A DNA stretch of 6,922 nt from an uncultured Lachnospiraceae bacterium (lineage in GTDB: Bacteria > Bacillota > Clostridia > Lachnospirales > Lachnospiraceae). A program made the position numbers and the translations under genes. Positions 1 to 6,299 of this stretch are shown in pieces. Below the pieces are notes generated by a model, which had not been told where the DNA came from, searched no databases, and worked only from the letters and a program-made list of their open reading frames with translations. The stretch is from contig CAJTZH010000114.1 of the NCBI GenBank assembly GCA_910584325.1, forward strand, positions 1-6,922, in the 5' to 3' direction. Each line of letters begins with the position of its first letter. Position 1 is the stretch's first letter.

Positions 1-886
1 CTTTAATATTCAAATCGTATCCTGATACAAGCGTCTCCACCTGATTGGCGAGCGCAATCAAATCAATCTGCGTTCTCCCGCAGGTCGGGCAGGAAACAAC
101 CTCAATACCGCCTTTTTTCAGTTTTAGCGCACGTAAAATGATTTTTGCCGCTTTTACCTCCTCTACCGGATTTCCCGTCAGAGAAACGCGTATGGTATCG
201 CCAAGTCCTTCATACAGCATAATCCCAAGTCCCACGGACGACTTGATGCCGCCCGAAAAAACCGTTCCCGACTCGGTAATTCCGATATGTAACGGATAAT
301 TCATCTGTTCGGCAATTAATTCATGCGCTTTCACACACATCAATACATCGGAGGATTTAATGCTGACAACGAGCTTCTCATAACCCAGTGCTTCAATCAT
401 TCGCACTTTATCCAGCGCACTTTCCACAATACCTTCCGCTGTCACTTTTCCATACTTTTGCACAATATCCTTTTCCAGCGAACCGCTGTTGACGCCGACG
501 CGGATAGGGATATTTTGCTCTTTCGCTACATCGACAACCGCCTTTATGCGCTCCGTGGAACCGATATTTCCGGGGTTGATGCGGATTTTGTCCGCACCGT
601 TCTCTATCGCCGCAATCGCCAGCCGGTAATCGAAATGAATATCCGCGACAAGCGGAATGGAGATTGCCGCTTTGATTTCCTTTAGAGCATATGCCGCCTC
701 CATCGTCGGAACGGCACAGCGGATAATATCGCACCCTGCCTCGGTAAGTTCTTTAATCTGGGCAACCGTCGCTTTCACATCTTCTGTTTTCGTATTGGTC
801 ATGGACTGAATTAAAACGGGATTTCCCCCGCCGATTACCCTGTCCCCTATAGAAATAACTCTCGTGTCTTTACGCAGATTTCGCAT
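1..886 (-). CDS. ispG: 4-hydroxy-3-methylbut-2-en-1-yl diphosphate synthase (HMBPP synthase, GcpE), C-terminus cut by the window edge
   Basis: IspG is the iron-sulfur enzyme of the MEP isoprenoid pathway that reductively converts the cyclic diphosphate MEcPP to HMBPP in the cytosol, using electrons from flavodoxin or ferredoxin. Reading the minus strand from the ATG at 886 gives 295 residues that stay open to the window edge. The N-terminal TIM-barrel part includes QSMTNT at residues 27-32 and the segments VADIHFDYRLA and RINPGNIG. Near the edge, SCPTCGRTQ supplies the first two cluster cysteines, C266 and C269. The third cysteine and the rest of the [4Fe-4S] domain, about 55-60 residues in this family, lie outside the window. 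The start has an AGGA ten bases upstream that overlaps the rseP stop codon, and only 12 nt separate the genes, so it is probably co-translated with rseP. With dxr two genes upstream, this places two MEP steps in one operon. Identity is very secure. Confidence 0.97.
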   Translation of the reverse strand, partial: MRNLRKDTRVISIGDRVIGGGNPVLIQSMTNTKTEDVKATVAQIKELTEAGCDIIRCAVPTMEAAYALKEIKAAISIPLVADIHFDYRLAIAAIENGADKIRINPGNIGSTERIKAVVDVAKEQNIPIRVGVNSGSLEKDIVQKYGKVTAEGIVESALDKVRMIEALGYEKLVVSIKSSDVLMCVKAHELIAEQMNYPLHIGITESGTVFSGGIKSSVGLGIMLYEGLGDTIRVSLTGNPVEEVKAAKIILRALKLKKGGIEVVSCPTCGRTQIDLIALANQVETLVSGYDLNIK

Positions 887-898
887 ACTGTCACCGTC

Positions 899-2176
899 CT
901 AACGGAATAATTTTGTAATATCGTTAAACGTTATCAATACCATCAGAATCATCAGCAGAACAATTCCGACAAAATGAACCATTCCCTCTTTTTCCCTGTC
1001 AATCGGCTTTCTTCTAACCGCCTCCAATATCAAAAACACTAGTCTTCCGCCGTCTAACGCTGGAAGCGGCAGTAAATTCATGACGCCTAAGTTTGCCGAA
1101 AGCATCAGCACCAGATTAAATATATTAAAAAATACATAAAACAATCCGTCCGTCCTGCTTTCTTCAACAACTTCTCCAATCAGGCTCACAACCCCCACCG
1201 GACCTGCGACGTCGTCTTTTGTCACCTGTCCGCGCAGCATCATGCCAAGACTCTCAAATACCGTGCTGATATTGTATTTTACTTCATGAAAACTTAAAAC
1301 AACGGTATTGATTGCGCCCGTCTTTGTTCTTCCGTAATTAATGGAAATTCCCGTCTCGTAACCTGCCGAATGTACCTGCTGCGGCATAATGGACAGTTCT
1401 GTCTTGGCGCCGTTTCGAAGAACCGTCATATGAATCAGTTCTCCGTTACAGCCGTTGATAGCTGACACTGCCTGCTCGTCGTTTTCAATCGCCTGCCCGT
1501 TAATGGAAATAATGACGTCTCCGGAAAGAACGCCGGCGGCTGCAGCCGGTTTATCCGGCGTTACCGCGCTGATTGTTTTATTCAAAAGACTGATTCCTAT
1601 CTGATAGTAGTCTTTCTCTACATACTCCGGTACAACCGTCACCGTATATTCCTTACCGTCACGCAGAAACATGATAGCCATCGGCTCATCCGGCGATACA
1701 AGTTCCTGGAGGGAAAATTCTCTTCCGAAAACGACTTTTTTATTGTTAATGGACTGGATTAAATCACCTGAACGAAGTCCCGCGCGATACGCCACACTGC
1801 CTTCTGCCACATTCGTTACAATACACGGGTCATAACCTGCGTTTGCGATAATGATAACTGCCATGACAAAAGCAAGTAGAAAATTAAAAACAGGACCCGC
1901 GGCAATCACGGATATTCTTGCCCAGACTGATTTATTGTTAAACGCCTTCTCGTCCGCACTCTCTTCATCCTCGCCGCTCATCATACAAGAACCGCCAAAC
2001 GGCAGCAATTTGATACAATAAACGGTTTCTCCCTTTGTAAACTGTAAAATCCTCGGTCCCATTCCGATAGCAAATTCCGTAACGCCAATTCCGTTTGCCT
2101 TGGCAAGAAGAAAATGTCCGAATTCATGAATGATAATAATTACGCTTAAAATCAACAACGCAATAACGATTGTCAT
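899..2176 (-). CDS. rseP: RseP/RasP-type site-2 intramembrane zinc metalloprotease
   Basis: This is a polytopic membrane protease that cleaves transmembrane substrates within the bilayer, typically anti-sigma factors and leftover signal peptides. From the ATG at 2176 it has 425 residues, the full family length. The zinc motif HEFGH is at residues 17-21 in the first membrane helix. The second half of the active site, NLLPLPALDGG, is at 367-377, with D375 as the expected third zinc ligand. Hydrophobic helices lie at about 2-16, 88-112, 345-365 and 398-416. Between them are two PDZ-like signatures, AGLRSGDLIQSIN (132-144) and AGVLSGDVIISIN (214-226), and the conserved AGPVG motif at 324-328. An in-frame GTG at 2188 would add four residues, but it sits inside the likely ribosome binding site, so the ATG is preferred. 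The gene follows dxr by 2 nt and precedes ispG by 12 nt. The substrate cannot be inferred here; no anti-sigma factor is nearby. Confidence 0.95.
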   Translation of the reverse strand: MTIVIALLILSVIIIIHEFGHFLLAKANGIGVTEFAIGMGPRILQFTKGETVYCIKLLPFGGSCMMSGEDEESADEKAFNNKSVWARISVIAAGPVFNFLLAFVMAVIIIANAGYDPCIVTNVAEGSVAYRAGLRSGDLIQSINNKKVVFGREFSLQELVSPDEPMAIMFLRDGKEYTVTVVPEYVEKDYYQIGISLLNKTISAVTPDKPAAAAGVLSGDVIISINGQAIENDEQAVSAINGCNGELIHMTVLRNGAKTELSIMPQQVHSAGYETGISINYGRTKTGAINTVVLSFHEVKYNISTVFESLGMMLRGQVTKDDVAGPVGVVSLIGEVVEESRTDGLFYVFFNIFNLVLMLSANLGVMNLLPLPALDGGRLVFLILEAVRRKPIDREKEGMVHFVGIVLLMILMVLITFNDITKLFR

Positions 2177-2178
2177 CT

Positions 2179-3324
2179 TTACTCCCACCTGCTTTCGATT
2201 AATTCATATACGCTGCGTTCCGTGGCGAGAATTTCCTCCACGGAAGGGTTCTCTATGTAGTTCGTCTCTTCCATCGCGCGCTCAATCAGCTGCGGTATCT
2301 GAAGAAATCCTATCTTCCCGTCTAAAAATAATGCGACGGCTTTTTCATTCGCAGCGTTAAAAGCCGTCGGAATGTTGCCTCCCCGTTCCGCCGCCTGATA
2401 TGCAAGTGCAAGTCCCTTAAAATTCTCCAAGTCCGGTTTCTCAAACGTCATGGACTGCAATGCAAAGAAATCCAGCCGCTTGGAATCAAGAAACCTTCTG
2501 TCGGGATAGTACAGCGCGTACTGTATCGGAAGACGCATATCCGGCATTCCAAGCTGCGCGATAATACCGCCGTCAACAAATTGTACCATGGAGTGAATAA
2601 CGCTCTGCGGATGCACGATAACACAGATGTCGGAAAGTTCCACATCAAAAAGCCATCTTGCTTCCATCACTTCCAGCCCCTTATTGACCATGGTTGCCGA
2701 ATCAATCGTAATTTTTCTTCCCATCGCCCAATTCGGATGTTTTAAGGCATCTTCCACCTTAACAGCCTTCATCTGTTCCGTCGTTCTGCCGCGGAACGGT
2801 CCCCCGGATGCCGTTAGTAATATCTTTTCGATTTTCGCGCGCGGTTCACCGTTTAATGATTGAAAAATTGCCGAATGTTCGCTGTCTACCGGAAGAATCT
2901 TCACACGGTATTCGCTTGCCAGAGGCATAATGATATGTCCTGCCGTCACCAGCGTTTCTTTGTTGGCAAGGGCAATGTCTTTTCCCGCCCGGATTGCTGC
3001 AATGGTAGGCCGTATGCCAATCATTCCCACAATCGCCGTTACAACAATCTGCGCTTCTTTGATGACCGCCGCCTCAATCAGTCCTTCCATGCCGGAAACA
3101 ATCCTCACAAAACAATCCTTTGTAAGAAGTTTTAATTCTTCTGCGAGCTCATCGCTCCCCACACATGCCAAAAGCGGCCTGAACTCACGTATCTGTTCTG
3201 CAAGGAGTTTTACGTTGCTTCCCGCCGAAAGCGCCGCCACCTTTAAATCGTTATTTTTACGCACCACATCCAGTGTCTGCGTGCCGATAGAACCTGTTGA
3301 ACCTAATACTGAAATATATTTCAT
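2179..3324 (-). CDS. dxr: 1-deoxy-D-xylulose 5-phosphate reductoisomerase
   Basis: Dxr carries out the first committed MEP step: NADPH-dependent rearrangement and reduction of DXP to 2-C-methyl-D-erythritol 4-phosphate. It is the target of fosmidomycin. The 381-residue length is normal. The N-terminal Rossmann motif GSTGSIG spans residues 8-14. LANKETLVTAG (119-129) and the metal-binding DSEHSAIFQ (147-155, D147 and E149) follow. TASGGPF (171-177) and DSATMVNKGLE (208-218) contribute S173, S209, N214, K215 and the third metal ligand E218, by analogy with the E. coli enzyme. HPQSVIHSMV begins at 238. All catalytic residues I could check are present, so the enzyme should be active. The ATG at 3324 has AAGGAG (3333-3338) eight bases upstream. 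It lies 52 nt after cdsA, and its stop codon is 2 nt before rseP. Operon context fits supply of isoprenoid precursor to UppS. Confidence 0.98.
   Translation of the reverse strand: MKYISVLGSTGSIGTQTLDVVRKNNDLKVAALSAGSNVKLLAEQIREFRPLLACVGSDELAEELKLLTKDCFVRIVSGMEGLIEAAVIKEAQIVVTAIVGMIGIRPTIAAIRAGKDIALANKETLVTAGHIIMPLASEYRVKILPVDSEHSAIFQSLNGEPRAKIEKILLTASGGPFRGRTTEQMKAVKVEDALKHPNWAMGRKITIDSATMVNKGLEVMEARWLFDVELSDICVIVHPQSVIHSMVQFVDGGIIAQLGMPDMRLPIQYALYYPDRRFLDSKRLDFFALQSMTFEKPDLENFKGLALAYQAAERGGNIPTAFNAANEKAVALFLDGKIGFLQIPQLIERAMEETNYIENPSVEEILATERSVYELIESRWE
2182..2190 (-). promoter_or_regulatory. rseP ribosome binding site inside the dxr 3' end
   Basis: The last dxr codons AGG TGG GAG read as a Shine-Dalgarno sequence (AGGTGG, with an alternative GGGAG) and end 5-8 nt before the ATG at 2176. 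The alternative GTG start at 2188 falls within this site and therefore cannot use it, which decides the start. The arrangement implies translational coupling of dxr and rseP. Confidence 0.7.
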
Positions 3325-3376
3325 GCTGCCTGCTCCTTATCACGAATACTGCATATTCTATGATTTTCTTAGCGTT

Positions 3377-4183
3377 CTATAATTTTGAAAGTATCTTGAC
3401 CGCCCAGAAAATGACCGGCGCCGTAAAAATAACGCTGTCAAAACGGTCAAGAATCCCACCGTGTCCCGGTATCAGATTCCCATAATCTTTCACGTCATGA
3501 TTACGTTTGACTGCCGACGCCGCCAAATCACCGATAATAGAAAGAACCGCCGCAACTGCGCATGCTGTGGCGCATGCCATCTCGGGATGAGCAAGTCCTG
3601 CCCGCCCCTGCATCAGAAAATGTCCGTATACGGCGCCGACTGCCGCCGTTCCCAATACCCCTCCCACGGCGCCCTCGATTGTTTTCTTCGGGGACAGTTT
3701 CGGCGTCATCTTATGCTTTCCCATCAGCATACCGACACAGTATGCGCAGGTATCATTAATCCACGAACAGATAAACACCAGCCAGATGAGATAAAACCCG
3801 TCCTGCATCATTCGCAGGCGGAATACGAAAGACAACATAACCGCCACATAAACAAATCCGAAATATGAAACCATGACCTGGCTGCTGTTATATTTCGGAA
3901 AAAGGGACACATAAATCGTCATCACAGCCATCAGGCCGCCGATTAAAATAATGTCCGCCGTAAAATCACTTCCAAAAAAGACCGCTGCGTCATATGCTAT
4001 GGCAAGACCGTAACCGACAAATCCCAGCACACAACGATGCAGTCCGAAAATCCGATATAACTCCATCATTCCGACAATGGAAATAGTCAGGAAAAACACT
4101 GCAAAAAATGTATTACCTGCCAGAATTGCCGCAACCATAAGAATGACAAGAACAATGCTGCTTAGCAGCCGTGTTTTAAACAT
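3377..4183 (-). CDS. cdsA: Phosphatidate cytidylyltransferase (CDP-diacylglycerol synthase)
   Basis: CdsA is an integral membrane enzyme that converts phosphatidic acid and CTP to CDP-diacylglycerol, the branch point to phosphatidylglycerol, cardiolipin and other phospholipids. The 268 residues are mostly hydrophobic, consistent with about seven or eight membrane helices. The family signature is clear at residues 223-249: it starts SAVKR, continues KDYGNLIPGHGG and ends LDRFD. Upstream is the conserved WINDTCAY segment (141-148) and GKHKMTPKLSPKKTIEG (155-171), also typical of the family. The ATG at 4183 is 3 nt past the uppS stop. A near-perfect AAGGAGG (4192-4198) lies eight bases before it, inside the last uppS codons, so the two genes are very likely translationally coupled. 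The uppS-cdsA pairing is a conserved bacterial arrangement. No unusual residues were seen. Confidence 0.97.
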   Translation of the reverse strand: MFKTRLLSSIVLVILMVAAILAGNTFFAVFFLTISIVGMMELYRIFGLHRCVLGFVGYGLAIAYDAAVFFGSDFTADIILIGGLMAVMTIYVSLFPKYNSSQVMVSYFGFVYVAVMLSFVFRLRMMQDGFYLIWLVFICSWINDTCAYCVGMLMGKHKMTPKLSPKKTIEGAVGGVLGTAAVGAVYGHFLMQGRAGLAHPEMACATACAVAAVLSIIGDLAASAVKRNHDVKDYGNLIPGHGGILDRFDSVIFTAPVIFWAVKILSKL

Positions 4184-4186
4184 ACT

Positions 4187-4921
4187 TTACTCCTCCTTAC
4201 GTCCTCCGAACCTTCTCTCCCGTAGATTATACCGTTTTACCGCCTCAATTAAGTCGCTTTTTGTAAAATCGGGCCATAAAACCTTTGGAAAATAAAATTC
4301 CGAGTATGCCGTCTGCCAAGGCAGAAAATTGGATAACCGTTGTTCCCCGCTGGTTCGTATCAGCAAATCCGGGTCAGGAATCCCTCTCGTATCAAGGTAC
4401 TGTTCAAACCGCTCCTGCGTAATCTCATCCATTGTGATTGTTCCTGCAAGCAAATCCCCGCCTAAGCGTTTTACCGCACGGATAATTTCATCCCTGCCTC
4501 CGTAATTTAAACCGATAATAAAAGTAAGCCCGGTATTATCCTTTGTAACGTCCTCAAGATGATTAATGGTTTTTACGATGTCACTGCTTAAACCCTTTTT
4601 TTCTCCGATTACAAGTACCCGCATATTATTCGTATTCGCGCGTTTCACACAATCTTTCAGATAATTTCGCAGAAGAAGCATCAATGCGCCCACTTCTTCG
4701 GAAGAACGCGCCCAGTTTTCCGTAGAAAAAGCATACACCGTTAAATACTTAATTCCTATATTATATGCATCTTCACATATTTGTTCCACCACTTTACTTC
4801 CGGCGGAATGACCGATATTACGCGGTACATGGTGCGCTTTCGCCCATCTTCCGTTACCGTCCAATATAATCGCTACATGTTCGGGAACCCGCAGTCCCAG
4901 CTCTTCGTTAAAATTATCCAT
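4187..4921 (-). CDS. uppS: Isoprenyl transferase (cis-prenyltransferase, undecaprenyl diphosphate synthase)
   Basis: UppS condenses isopentenyl diphosphate units onto farnesyl diphosphate to make undecaprenyl diphosphate, the lipid carrier for peptidoglycan and other wall polymers. From the ATG at 4921 it has 244 residues, normal for the family. DGNGRWAK at residues 21-28 supplies the catalytic Mg-binding D21. Other family blocks are YAFSTENW (63-70), NYGGRDEI (139-146), DLLIRTSGE (185-193) and SNFLPWQTAYSEFYF (197-211), with E208 in the position of the second metal-binding acid. RERRFGG at 234-240 is the usual C-terminal motif. An upstream in-frame ATG at 4942 would add seven residues, but its only AGG directly abuts the start, whereas GGAGGG lies just before the ATG at 4921; the shorter form is therefore preferred. 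It follows frr after 81 nt containing a terminator-like hairpin, and leads into cdsA with a 3-nt gap. Product chain length is assumed from the family. Confidence 0.95.
   Translation of the reverse strand: MDNFNEELGLRVPEHVAIILDGNGRWAKAHHVPRNIGHSAGSKVVEQICEDAYNIGIKYLTVYAFSTENWARSSEEVGALMLLLRNYLKDCVKRANTNNMRVLVIGEKKGLSSDIVKTINHLEDVTKDNTGLTFIIGLNYGGRDEIIRAVKRLGGDLLAGTITMDEITQERFEQYLDTRGIPDPDLLIRTSGEQRLSNFLPWQTAYSEFYFPKVLWPDFTKSDLIEAVKRYNLRERRFGGRKEE
4192..4198 (-). promoter_or_regulatory. cdsA ribosome binding site inside the uppS 3' end
   Basis: AAGGAGG on the minus strand is formed by the uppS codons just before its stop (encoding K-E-E). It is eight bases from the cdsA ATG at 4183. This is the strongest Shine-Dalgarno match in the window and supports translational coupling of the two genes. 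Confidence 0.8.
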
Positions 4922-4924
4922 GAA

Positions 4925-4930
4925 CCCTCC
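4925..4930 (-). promoter_or_regulatory. uppS ribosome binding site deciding the start
   Basis: GGAGGG on the minus strand ends 3 nt before the ATG at 4921 (4 nt if only GGAGG is counted). The spacing is slightly short but the match is strong. It lies downstream of the alternative ATG at 4942, so it can serve only the shorter start. Confidence 0.65.
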
Positions 4931-4955
4931 GTTATTTTCCATCCTATGCCGCTCT

Positions 4956-4992
4956 AAACAGAGAAAACGGCTGCCACATTCTTGCGACAGCC
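4956..4992 (-). terminator. Intrinsic terminator or attenuator-like hairpin between frr and uppS
   Basis: Ten bases after the frr stop codon, the minus-strand transcript can form a 10-bp stem, GGCTGTCGCA with TGTGGCAGCC (two G-U pairs), closed by an AGAA loop (4969-4992). It is followed by GTTTTCTCTGTTT, a U-rich but interrupted tract. This matches a Rho-independent terminator of moderate strength. As uppS follows on the same strand with no obvious promoter in the gap, I infer partial termination that lowers expression of the downstream lipid genes, or possibly a processing or mRNA-stabilising hairpin. On the opposite strand no T-run follows the stem. Confidence 0.6.
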
Positions 4993-5002
4993 TAAATATC
5001 CT

Positions 5003-5554
5003 TTAAACAGTAAGAATTTCCTTTGACTTTTCATCTACTGCCTTATCAATGAAGTCAATATATTTATCGGTAAGTTTCTGAATGTCATTTTCCAGATTCT
5101 TCAGTTCGTCATCGGAAATCTCGCTTGCCTTATTCTGCTTCTTAAATCCGTCATTGGCGTCTCTTCTCACATTTCTCACAACAACTTTGGCGCTTTCAGC
5201 CTTCTTCTTGATGTCCTTCACCAAATCTTTTCGCCGCTCTTCTGTCAGTTCCGGAAATACAAGGCGGATTGCCTTTCCGTCATTATTCGGCGTCAGTCCC
5301 AAATCGGAAACAAGGATTGCTTTTTCAATCTCCTTGATAAGGCTTGACTCCCACGGCTGTATCTGTATCATTCTCGCTTCGGGAACGGAAATATTCGCAA
5401 CCTGCTGCAACGGGGTAGGCGTTCCGTAATAGTCGACTCTCAATTTATCCAGAATATGCGGATTGGCTCTTCCTGCCCGGATTGTCGCGAACTCCTCTCT
5501 CATGGCGTCTAACGCTTTTGCCATTTTATCCTCATAAACGTTTAATTCACTCAT
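5003..5554 (-). CDS. frr: Ribosome recycling factor
   Basis: RRF works with EF-G after termination to split the post-termination ribosome into subunits and free the mRNA and tRNA. From the ATG at 5554 it has 183 residues, close to the usual 185. TIRAGRANP at residues 24-32 and the domain II region with TPTPLQQVANISVPEAR (45-61) are typical. PELTEERRKDLVK (101-113) and VRNVRRDAND (125-134) carry the conserved arginines of the tRNA-mimicking helical domain, and the C-terminal helix is rich in K, D and E. An in-frame GTG at 5566 would add four residues, but GGAGGT lies between it and the ATG with ideal spacing, so the ATG is chosen. The gene lies 40 nt after pyrH, its standard bacterial neighbour, and is followed by a terminator-like hairpin before uppS. 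Confidence 0.97.
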   Translation of the reverse strand: MSELNVYEDKMAKALDAMREEFATIRAGRANPHILDKLRVDYYGTPTPLQQVANISVPEARMIQIQPWESSLIKEIEKAILVSDLGLTPNNDGKAIRLVFPELTEERRKDLVKDIKKKAESAKVVVRNVRRDANDGFKKQNKASEISDDELKNLENDIQKLTDKYIDFIDKAVDEKSKEILTV

Positions 5555-5558
5555 AGTA

Positions 5559-5564
5559 ACCTCC
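5559..5564 (-). promoter_or_regulatory. frr ribosome binding site deciding the start
   Basis: GGAGGT on the minus strand is followed by TACT and then the ATG at 5554. It overlaps the second and third codons of the longer GTG-initiated reading, so only the ATG can use it. Confidence 0.75.
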
Positions 5565-5594
5565 ACATTAATTTTATTTCATAAGACATCTGTC

Positions 5595-6296
5595 CTATAC
5601 CGTAACTTTCGTTCCCGAGAAATTTCCTGTCAGGGCATTAATAATACTATTCTTCTCCTGCAGCGCAAAAACAAGAAGCGGGATCTGATTCTCCATGCAC
5701 AGCACTGACGCCGCCATGTCAATCACACCAAGCTTTCGTTCCACAACCTCCCCAATGGAGATTTCGTCAAACTTCACCGCCGCCGGATTAACCTTCGGGT
5801 CACTGTCATAGACGCCGTCAATTGATTTTGCAAGCAAAATGGCGTCTGCGTCCATCTCCACAGCGCGCAGTGCAACTCCGGTATCCGTAGAAAAATACGG
5901 ATGCCCCGTGCCTCCCGCAAAAAAAACCGCCATTCCTTTTTTAAAGTATTTATTCGCCCTGTCCTTTGAGAACAGTTTCGTAAAACTGCCGCATGGGAAC
6001 GGTGTCAAAATATTGGTCATAATCCCTTTGCTTCTGAAAATCTCGGAAACATAAATACAATTCATAACCGTGGCAAGCATCCCAATCTGGTCTGCCTTCG
6101 TCCTGTCAATGCTGTCATTCGAACGTCCTCTCCAATAATTCCCGCCGCCGATGACAACGCCGATTTCCATCCCCCTGGAAAGCAATTCCTTTACCTGATG
6201 GGCGATATTCTCGATGATATCATCATTATAGCCTTTACCGTCGCCGGCAAGCGCCTCACCGCTCAGTTTCAAAATAACTCTCTTATACTCTGGCAT
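5595..6296 (-). CDS. pyrH: Uridylate kinase (UMP kinase)
   Basis: PyrH phosphorylates UMP to UDP with ATP in pyrimidine nucleotide synthesis. The bacterial enzyme is a hexamer of the amino-acid-kinase fold, controlled by GTP and UTP in characterised relatives. The 233-residue length is normal. KLSGEAL at residues 10-16 is the N-terminal phosphate-binding motif. GGGNYWRG (50-57), ADQIGMLAT (68-76), GGTGHPYFSTDTG (128-140) and DGVYDSDP (160-167) follow in the expected order and form the nucleotide- and UMP-binding sites. The ATG at 6296 is 3 nt past the bactofilin stop codon. AAGGAG at 6306-6311, nine bases before the ATG, is part of the final bactofilin codons, so translation of pyrH is probably coupled to the bactofilin. 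In many bacteria the gene ahead of pyrH is tsf, and here it is not. No missing catalytic residue was noticed. Confidence 0.97.
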   Translation of the reverse strand: MPEYKRVILKLSGEALAGDGKGYNDDIIENIAHQVKELLSRGMEIGVVIGGGNYWRGRSNDSIDRTKADQIGMLATVMNCIYVSEIFRSKGIMTNILTPFPCGSFTKLFSKDRANKYFKKGMAVFFAGGTGHPYFSTDTGVALRAVEMDADAILLAKSIDGVYDSDPKVNPAAVKFDEISIGEVVERKLGVIDMAASVLCMENQIPLLVFALQEKNSIINALTGNFSGTKVTV

Positions 6297-6299
6297 AGA

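Noticed and set aside
408..734. 108-codon minus-strand frame within ispG
   Set aside because: It is out of frame with ispG, whose conserved IspG sequence runs continuously through this stretch; the peptide is R/G/C-rich and resembles no family.
3344..3358. Short inverted repeat GAATA / TATTC in the cdsA-dxr gap
   Set aside because: A five-base AT-rich stem is too weak to support a regulatory call.
2930..3382. 150-codon open frame on the plus strand opposite dxr
   Set aside because: It lies almost wholly antisense to the well-conserved dxr gene, shows no recognisable domain, and its composition (many S, A, T and R) looks like a mirror of the coding strand.
3325..3400. Possible promoter -10-like boxes (TATAGA, CATAGA) on the minus strand ahead of dxr
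   Set aside because: No convincing -35 box at proper spacing was found, and such AT-rich hexamers are expected by chance in a 52-nt gap.
4943..5002. Search for an independent promoter for uppS in the frr-uppS gap
   Set aside because: No TTGACA/TATAAT-like pair with 16-18 nt spacing is visible; only the terminator-like hairpin and the ribosome binding site stand out.
5581..5598. Small hairpin spanning the pyrH stop codon (ATAGGAC / GTCTTAT with a four-base loop)
   Set aside because: The stem is only 7 bp with one G-U pair, and no U-tract follows on the minus strand, so it does not look like a terminator; it could be chance.
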